A DNA stretch of 64,000 nt from Nematostella vectensis (Eukaryota; Cnidaria; Anthozoa; Actiniaria; Edwardsiidae), in the NCBI RefSeq assembly GCF_932526225.1, contig NC_064038.1, positions 6,246,741-6,310,740 on the forward strand. The letters are read 5' to 3'. Under the pieces are notes generated by a model. That model did not search any database and was not told where the DNA came from. It was given only the letters and a program-made list of their open reading frames with translations. Positions 57,401 to 64,000 of the stretch are shown piece by piece. The translations under genes were made by a program, and so were the position numbers. Position 1 is the first letter of the stretch; every line of letters begins with the position of its first letter.

Positions 57401-58204
57401 GTGTCCTGGTTGCCAGGAAGGGGTTCGGGGACATGGCAGTATCAAGTTCCATTGGTAGCAATCTCTTTGACATAACTGTTGGGTAAGTTAAAATCTGTCC
57501 ATTTCTTCTGTCTGTCTACTACTCTGTCTGTGGATGGTTGTTTGTCTAACTGTCTGTTCATCTGTTCTCTCCTTCCGTCTGTTGAACTTTCCTCCCACTT
57601 TCTGTCCGTCTGACTGTCCATCCATCTGTTGACCTTTCCTCCCACTTTCTGTCCGTCTGACTGTCCATCCATCTGTTGACCTTTCCTCCCACTTTCTGTG
57701 CATCTGTCCACAAATCATCAGCCCATCTGTCTGTCCATCCATCTTTCCTGTTTCCTGCTTCCCATTCCTCACCATCTCTGTCATATCTAATTTCGGTAGA
57801 GGATGATGTATCACGATGAAGATTAATTACAAAGAATCAATGTGTTTTCTCTGACTCTATTTTTACCCCCTCCTCCCCATTTCTAACTCTGGCAATCTTT
57901 GCCCAGGCTTCCCACCCCGTCCCTCCATCCCCACGTCTACCACCCCTCCCTAACTCTGTTATGTTTGCCCAGGCTACCTCTTCCCTGGCTCTGCTACAGT
58001 GCTGTCAATCTTGGGCTGGCAGTGAATGTGAGTAGCCGTGGAATTCTCTACTCCGTCATCATGCTCTTCTGCATGCTGATAGCCGTAGTCGTCTCCATCG
58101 CTGCTTCCAGATGGCGCATGTCCAAGTCCCTCGGAGCTTGCATGTTTGTTTTTTATATCATCTTCCTCGTCTTGGCCGTCCTGCTTGCCCTCGGCAAGAT
58201 ATGA
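51496..58204 (+). CDS. SLC24A3/4-like: K+-dependent Na+/Ca2+ exchanger (NCKX, SLC24 family)
   Basis: Six exons join in phase to 643 residues: 51496-52386, 54156-54264, 55267-55583, 56535-56660, 57226-57482, 57973-58204. The N-terminal membrane segment (about residues 28-48) precedes an extracellular stretch with NAS glycosylation. Alpha-1 repeat (from about residue 126): CDEFFVPSL...[12 protein letters not shown]...[13 protein letters not shown] long cytosolic loop follows, encoded mainly by exons 2-4. Alpha-2 repeat (from about residue 520): [15 protein letters not shown]...[10 protein letters not shown]. The acidic residues in these repeats bind Ca2+/K+ in the family. Length is close to NCKX3/4 (about 620-645). 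It would export Ca2+ and K+ in exchange for Na+ at the plasma membrane. The start is the first ATG in the frame (51496). The last exon has a second in-frame acceptor 66 nt upstream (57907). An AATAAA at 59493-59498 may end the transcript. Confidence 0.94.
55002..55165. mobile_element. G/C-tract repeat family E, copy 2
   Basis: GGCACTGGGGGCACGTGCCC, then ACCAGTAGGGGCGTGGCTGT, TTTCTGTATCATGCCTCCCC and AAGGCCTGCTAGGGC. It has the same order as the copy at 47025-47190 and lies in exchanger intron 2. Confidence 0.75.
57495..57735. repeat. Minisatellite of about 50 bp, TGTCCGTCTGACTGTCCATC
   Basis: Four or five copies of CTGTCCATCCATCTGTTGAC followed by CTTTCCTCCCACTTTCTGTC, in exchanger intron 5. 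It begins just 3' of the donor but does not include exon sequence. The 108- and 89-residue minus-strand frames here are repeat artefacts. Confidence 0.85.
57878..57990 (+). repeat. Duplicated 3' splice site of the exchanger last exon
   Basis: CTAACTCTGGCAATCTTTGCCCAG|GCTTCC ends at 57906 and CTAACTCTGTTATGTTTGCCCAG|GCTACC ends at 57972. The two acceptors are 66 nt apart. Use of the first adds 22 in-frame codons without a stop, rich in Pro, Leu and His. Confidence 0.85.
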
Positions 58205-59878
58205 CGTCACCTAGCACACCACGATGACGTCATCAAATATATGGGAGTACATCTCAGCCAGGAGGGACTTGGTTTTGTTTACGACGTCAAAATATGAGAT
58301 GTGACGTCATCAGCGAGTTAATAGGTAACTACAGGTTATGTGACGTCACAATGTATATGTCTAACCAGTCGCGTCATTTTTAATTGTAATTATTCAATTG
58401 TGGATACACGTGACCACTAAAGAGCACCCAACGAATAGAATCATAAATTTAAAACAGAATCATCATCATATCATCATCATTTTTTCGAAAGTTAGATATT
58501 AAGGACAAATATAACTATTAGAAAAATGTGCCTCATATTTTCACACAGGATGTGCACCTGAAGATTTCTCGCGAAAACCTTTTAAAAGACAAGCTGTTTT
58601 CTTTAGAGATATAGGAGACGTTTCGACCTACACAATGAAAATTCGATGCTTTGTATTCGCGAGAAAGCAAATGTTAGTAAGAACTGTTGTTTTGCCCTAT
58701 TTCGGATGCTCTTACCTATTATCGGACAAGCTTGCCCTATTATCGGACATTTTATTTTTAGTTGTCGGATGCAATCTAAAGGTGTCTTCTGACTTGTTGC
58801 CCAAACCGCAATTCAGCTAACTTTCCGTGAAAGCGGATTTAGTAGAAAATTTGGTCGTTGGGTGCTCTTTTTGTACCTTGAGCAAGATGTCATTGAACAC
58901 ATGGCTCTCGTGTGTATCCAATGTTGTTCACTGGTCCTATGGCATATTGGGTAACCCAGCTCTCTTTTATCGTACTTTTTTACGCATGCGCAAAGGTCTC
59001 TGTGTTTAGTTGTAAATAATTTTGAATAATTATTTATTTCCTTTACTGTTGTGTATAGTTTTTAGTCATAGTCGTATTTACCATCAACAGTATAGACATG
59101 GTAATGCGATAATCACGAAATAGCATGAGATGATATCTTTTTCGATATAATTTGGCAGAATTTAACTCATATTTATTTTACCATATCTACATAAAAAGTA
59201 TGGAACTTAATCATGATGATTTTTTGGATCCGTGTCTCTGATTTCACAAAAAAAAACATGGCCAATGGTAGTCTTGTGTATGTTTTTAATGAACGGTTTT
59301 ATTTGTGTGATTCTTATCAGATACTTATACAAAAAATCGGTGTATAAATTATTATTATTTGACAAAAGATGATTTAACTGATCATGATTAACTGATCATG
59401 ATGAATTTATTTATTAGACTAACGTGATTATTTGAGCCTACAAAATCGGTTTTATACAAAAAAAAAAATGGAATCACAGTTGTAAGCAGAACAATAAAAG
59501 CTGTAAGTTTTTGCGCACCGCGCTTTTTGCCTTAAAAGGCTCCAGGCCATCTCGGCCGTACTGCTCCGTTTGGCCGCGGCGGCCTGGCTCTCGTAGGATA
59601 AGTTGGCGTATGTCCACTGGTGCCATGTTTGACACCCTGAAGTTTATTATTCAGCAGTAAATCTGTTCCAGCGGCGTAGGCAGAATTTTTAACAGAAGGG
59701 GGACCAAAAGACCCTCTCAAAACATTTTTCCTGTATTTTAGATAAGGTCTCATACATTTTTTGCTGCTAGAAGGGGCCCCCTGTGTTCAATAGAGATGCG
59801 CGAAAAAGCATTTCTAAAAGCAATTCTATAGCTGTTGGAAATCGTCAGCGGGGGAGTTGGCCCATGCCATGCTTCCCG
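58205..59878. other. Exchanger 3' UTR and flank
   Basis: Probably 3' UTR to about 59510 (AATAAA at 59493-59498). It contains several TGACGTCA-like CRE motifs between 58203 and 58350. A G-tract repeat-like segment (GGCGTAGGCAGAATTTTTAA and following) occupies 59665-59780. No coding exon seen. Confidence 0.5.
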
Positions 59879-60119
59879 TTAAGCGGCAATCGCACTAGGT
59901 TACCGTAAGAATATTCGATGATTCTTAACGGAAAACGCGAATAAATATTTCAAAATTATAAAATCAGTGTGTCTTTTGAAAGTTTCTTTGAGCATGTGAC
60001 TGATAATTTAGGGCGAATGGCCTGTTAAATAGCGCAGATTCTAAAAAATTATTTTGTCTTTTAACGGTTGGGGTTTCCGTCGGCCCGCCGGAAGTAAACT
60101 GGTGACAATGCTGCTTTAA
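59879..60119. mobile_element. MITE family A, copy 2
   Basis: The interior GGCCTGTTAAATAGCGCAGA and the right end GTAAACTGGTGACAATGCTG then CTTTAA match the copy at 15942-16197. The left end (AAGCGGCAATCGCACTAGGT) is divergent. Confidence 0.75.
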
Positions 60120-60158
60120 GCTCAAGCTATTTATGTCCAATAAGGTAGACCGTGTCAC

Positions 60159-60360
60159 CAGGGTAGTAGCGAGGTATTATCGGATCAACTATGTCTCTGG
60201 GATCATTTTCTCGGGATCAGGGATTATTTGCCTAAAATGTACCCGATCCCAAGTTTTCTGTGAGATCCGGGATCACGATTTCACCCAATTTAAGGATCAG
60301 TATCATTTTTTTAGCCCCGGGATCGGTATCACTTGCAAAAAATACCTTGTTACTACCCTG
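60159..60360. mobile_element. MITE family F, GGGATC-rich interior
   Basis: Inverted ends CAGGGTAGTAGCGAGGTATT and AATACCTTGTTACTACCCTG. The interior holds repeated GGGATC/GATCCC motifs (at least seven GATC sites in 200 bp). Confidence 0.8.
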
Positions 60361-62120
60361 CGTAAAATGTGTGTTTTCTGCTAAGGCTCCTGTACAACAG
60401 AGTACAATGGCAAATATACGATCTATTCAAAGGGTTTATTTTATGAAAACTATACCAAAGTTCTTGACACAGCCCTCAATTATCAAGTATTCAATCAACT
60501 TTGTGCTTAAAAAGGGTTGTTCCATTGATCAAACGAAATCACACCTACATCCGCCATGATGCACTTTGTAGAATAAAAGTATTTTACACGGAAAAAATCG
60601 TGTTGAAAAGCTCTAAAATGAAAAGGTGTTTTATCGCTACCCTTTATAGCCACGATCAGAATCTTTTTAAAATATGATTCTTTTTTAAAAGCTTTGTTAT
60701 AGCCTTATTAACTCTGCTTAGTTATTTCGATATTTCTTGACAAAATTGGTCAGACAATATTTAATGAGGACTATAACAAAGTTGTGGCTGTCAAGGGCTC
60801 TTTGAAAACAACTTGCATATCTTGATTGCATTTGCTCATTTTACAAAAGCCGTTGTTAGATTGGTTTCCATAGATCCATAGGAAAAAGTAGTGTGATAGT
60901 CCAAGTGTAGTAGAGTGAGGCTGTTGAACAAGTCTTTAGCCAAATATGCATTGTTGACTCGAAGGTATTATTTATTGTATTAAATGTAGATAGTTTATGA
61001 ACAAGTAATATTTTATTAAGCACAAGAAATGCAAAGACCGACGAAACATAAATAAAATGGTAATTATTAAGACCTTACACTCTCAATGAGATAAGCTAGT
61101 ATTTTCTCCTTACAGTATTGAGAATAAATCAAGTCATTAGGTGATGAGAATTTTAAATATAACATTGAACTGATTGTTTATGATATTCTCTTCACCGTAT
61201 TGACAAGGGAGAACGCAATATTGTAAGGAGAATTTGTATATACTTAACAAATGGGAGTTAATTCAAAGATGCTTTCTCTGTCTTTGTGCTCGAAGTCTTT
61301 CAAAAGTCATTGAATAAATTGAACTCAGCACTCATCAATTTGTGTAATGATTTCTGGATTTTTTACCCTAAATGCAATTGTTAAAAACCGTAACATTCAA
61401 CTTAGTTTATTGCTAAAGCTCAAGTTAGCTAAAGTTTTTATAGGGGCAGGGAAATGCCTACGAGACCATCTAGTTATTCTATTGTTTGTTTGTTGTTCGT
61501 CTATTCATATCGTTTTGTAGGGGCAGCTAGTGTCTAATCTGGAAAATAGTGATAATGAAATGACCCCCATCTCTTTATTAAGCCCCATCTCCAATAAAAC
61601 TCCGCTTCTAGTAAAAAAACTTATATTAAACCTCTATTAAGTGACCTCTTTTACGATGAAGGTACCATATACATTGACCAATTTACCAGGACTTTGGAAG
61701 GTTGGCCGCTTTATAGAGTTACCACTTTTTTCAGCGTTTTTGTATCTCGAAAAGTATAGACAAATTGCATTCTACAAGCATCTCTTTCGGTTTCCTGCTA
61801 GCAGAGGCTTTTTACCTTTGTATTTCGCTGGGCTGGCGTTCGCGAGGGAAATAAACTTTTTTTTTCACCAGTCCAGCGAAATACAAAGGTAAAAAGGCGT
61901 CTGCTAGCAGGAAACTCTGGACCGTCTGACAAAAACATTTCCACTCCACCATAACAAACCAAAATACTCATCCAAACAGCGCGTACAATGGCTCCTGTCG
62001 TCAAGTCTCCAAGAAAAAGTGTAAGAGACGGACAGTTTAATGTCTGTTTAAGTAATCGAGCAAAAAAGAAAAGGAATATTGGTGGCAAAGATTGATGGTT
62101 GAAGAAGATAGTGTACTGAA
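60361..62120. other. AT-rich intergenic, foldback at 61791-61914
   Basis: No gene seen, apart from the foldback listed separately. Confidence 0.5.
61791..61914. repeat. Foldback with arms of about 47 bp
   Basis: Left arm TTTCCTGCTAGCAGAGGCTT then TTTACCTTTGTATTTCGCTG; right arm CAGCGAAATACAAAGGTAAA then AAGGCGTCTGCTAGCAGGAAA. The spacer is about 30 bp. Long near-perfect pairing; probably a MITE. Confidence 0.88.
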
Positions 62121-62671
62121 ATGTGTACTTCACCGAGAAACGACGTTTTCAATCCAAGCAAGACCAAAGGAAAAAGATGTCGGACTGCAAAAACATCTGC
62201 GAGTTGTTTCAGTAATGCTAGCGAATCGGACAGACTTTTGAAAGCCACAGTTATGAAACCAAGAGTGCAGTCATTTCAAGGGATAAAGGTCTCTTTTAAC
62301 AAGAAACCACCTTTTTCAGCGAAATCCAATCCAGATAAGTGTACTCATAAAGGCGCATCTACGGTTTTTTTTTTTGTAACAGATGGTGTACTTAAACTTG
62401 TAAAAAAACATCCGTAAAAATGTGACATTTGGTGAAATGGCTCGGTGGTATGAACCCGAATTATATATCCGGGCGAGGATTTTTGTGAAGTTCTTGGTTC
62501 TGAGTTCTGCCGGGATTGTAGAAGAGATACTGAAAGGCATGAGCTTAGCGCTGAAGTTGATAACAATTTATTAATGAACAGATGTGAAAGCGTTACCTAC
62601 ACAAGAACAATGACCCCACTGAGTGATGTGATCCTGTGTAAAAGCCCAGAAATCCCACTTGTGAGAACAAG
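62121..62671 (+). pseudogene. Decayed ORF, unknown family
   Basis: A 98-residue basic frame (62121-62417, MCTSPRNDVFNPSKTKGKRC start) is followed in other frames by coding-like text: FGEMARWYEPELYIRARIF near 62430-62490, then EFCRDCRRDTERHELSAEVD to a TAG at 62669-62671. A T10 run near 62366 and further breaks separate the frames. I read this as a retroposed or transposon-derived gene broken by frameshifts. I do not recognise it. Confidence 0.35.
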
Positions 62672-62837
62672 GTAGATTTTCCAAAGACTGAACTCATTTC
62701 AGCAAGAAAGACTTGAATCTATTACATAACTCAGTTTGATTCGATTGTGGATTTAAAAGAGCAAGGAAGTGATTGTTGTCATGATGGTAAAGCAGGAGAG
62801 GATGATAAAACGGTTAGGCGGTACTCAAGGGAGAACA

Positions 62838-62945
62838 ACAACAACAACAATGACCACCATGATAACAACAACAACAACAATGACCACCATGATAACAACA
62901 ACAACAACAACAACAATGACCACCATGATAACAACAACAACAGCC
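62838..62945. repeat. (AAC)n with ATGACCACCATGAT inserts
   Basis: Higher-order repeat of AACAACAACAACAATGACCA and CCATGAT. It gives Asn/His- or Thr/Met-rich frames that are not supported as genes. Confidence 0.9.
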
Positions 62946-64000
62946 TCAACCACAACCATACAAGCAGTAGAAATGGTGACATTTCTGCGTAATAAGTGCA
63001 AAGGGCTGGGAAAAGAAATATCTGACCGTGCGTGCCTGGAGAGAGAATAGGCAATGGCGCCTAACGCAAACGACGACGGCAACAGGAAGGATAAAGAGAC
63101 AAAAAAAATTGATACTTTCAGTACTTAGTACTCAATTCAACTAGTTTTAATATAATTAACTCGTTTTTATACTTGAAGTTGAACTTGAGTTTACATGTCA
63201 ATGCTTGGAGGACAACGGCTGAGATTTATCAAGCATAGTCCATTTCAGGTATATTTCATGTCTGACCCGATGTTTTTTTTTCTGCCGTCGTCTTTACGCG
63301 TTGATTCCCCAATAGTGCGAAGCATAAAAGCATTTTTGGTCACGTTCTCCCTGCCGTCACCGTCGTCGTTGCGACGGCAGAAGACAATGGAAAATTCAAA
63401 AGAGCCAATCGTGAAATGCACTCTGAAATGGTTCTGTCTGATACATTTCAGTCGTTTAGCGAGGACGGGAACGTGTGTGCTGAAAACCAGACTTATCCTT
63501 GTTCGCTAAGGTAGAGATAAGGTTCTAGGCTTGTCTATGCTTTTTTTGGACGATACAAGCGAGTCATTTTGATCGAATCTAGTTTATAATTGTTTGGCAT
63601 AAAAGATTTTTCTTCGAACACTTTTTCCCAGCCGTCGCAGTCGTAGTTACTCAAATTGCCTAGTTATAGACCTTGTGCGCACCCTCGCGTCGCGCTCACC
63701 TCGTCTCAGTCTCCCCGAGTGCACTCCGCATCACTTTCCCTCTTTCTTTTCCCTTGCGTGCAAAGGATGCGAAGGATGCGAATAATGCAAAGGATGCGAA
63801 TAAAGGTGCGTACAAATCCTCCTCCTCCCAACCCTCTAGCCCCCTTGGCCTTCATAAGTGGGTCATATCTTTTTTTTTTTTTTATTGTGGTATTGGCCTT
63901 TTTTGTACGATGAGGGGAAAGAGCAAAAAAAAACATGCGGTGGTGCGGAATTTTCATATTTAAACGGCGGTATTGTGGTAAAAATTGAAATGTTGCGGTG
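62946..64000. other. Right flank, no confident gene
   Basis: It contains two related segments with GCCGTC-rich sequence (63350-63385 and 63630-63650) and a run of AAAGGATGCGAATAATGC-type repeats (63761-63806). No coding exon supported. Confidence 0.4.

Noticed and set aside
57442-57814. 108- and 89-residue minus-strand ORFs
   Set aside because: Antisense readings of the 50 bp intronic minisatellite.
62747-63082. Asn/His-, Thr- and Leu-rich ORFs on both strands
   Set aside because: All are readings of one AAC/ACCATGAT repeat.

Overview
This is eukaryotic, almost certainly metazoan, DNA. Genes are split by GT-AG introns, intergenic DNA is AT-rich, and MITEs, LINE remnants, minisatellites and microsatellites are dense. 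The set of animal proteins (ULK3 kinase, NT5DC2/3 HAD protein, NCKX exchanger, GAS1-like protein) with an intact Tnp2-type transposase fits a cnidarian, probably a sea anemone. That taxonomic call is inference.

Layout. At the left, an intact single-ORF Tnp2/CACTA-type transposase (2106-4985, +) stands head to head with a short two-exon gene (994-1859, -). Next are three exons of a GT28-type glycosyltransferase (5990-8269, -) whose remainder is not seen. It shares a promoter region with a complete 16-exon NT5DC2/3 gene (8764-17229, +). A 5'-truncated CR1-like LINE (about 19738-21885, -) precedes an intronless GAS1-like gene (23763-24578, +). A repeat-rich gap of about 7 kb leads to a complete 16-exon ULK3 kinase gene (31611-43389, -), whose introns hold a 2 kb G-rich minisatellite and an 11-copy 70 bp array. 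ULK3 is head to head with an unrecognised 130-residue single-exon gene (43628-44020, +). A gap of about 7 kb, rich in G/C-tract repeats, precedes a six-exon K+-dependent Na+/Ca2+ exchanger gene (51496-58204, +). The last 6 kb holds MITEs, foldbacks and a decayed ORF. The genes are housekeeping or signalling genes with no operon-like relationship; the only functional links suggested by layout are three head-to-head promoter regions.

Most interesting pattern. Seven exon/intron boundaries, in all four larger genes and in the short gene at the left edge, have been locally duplicated together with their splice site. Donor copies occur at NT5DC exon 5 (five, 35 bp period), NT5DC exon 10 (six or seven, 80 bp period), ULK3 exon 13 (eleven, 70 bp period) and ULK3 exon 4 (two, 66 bp offset). 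Acceptor copies occur at the exchanger last exon (66 nt apart, in frame) and the left-edge gene (39 nt apart, in frame). The glycosyltransferase exon 3 donor opens directly into a GTATGT-rich palindromic array. In the two large arrays, every exon-versus-array difference I could align lies at a third codon position, and each repeat is a GT...AG spacer plus an in-frame coding block (18 or 10 codons). All gene models were assembled by eye from splice signals and frame continuity; no alignment or expression data were available.
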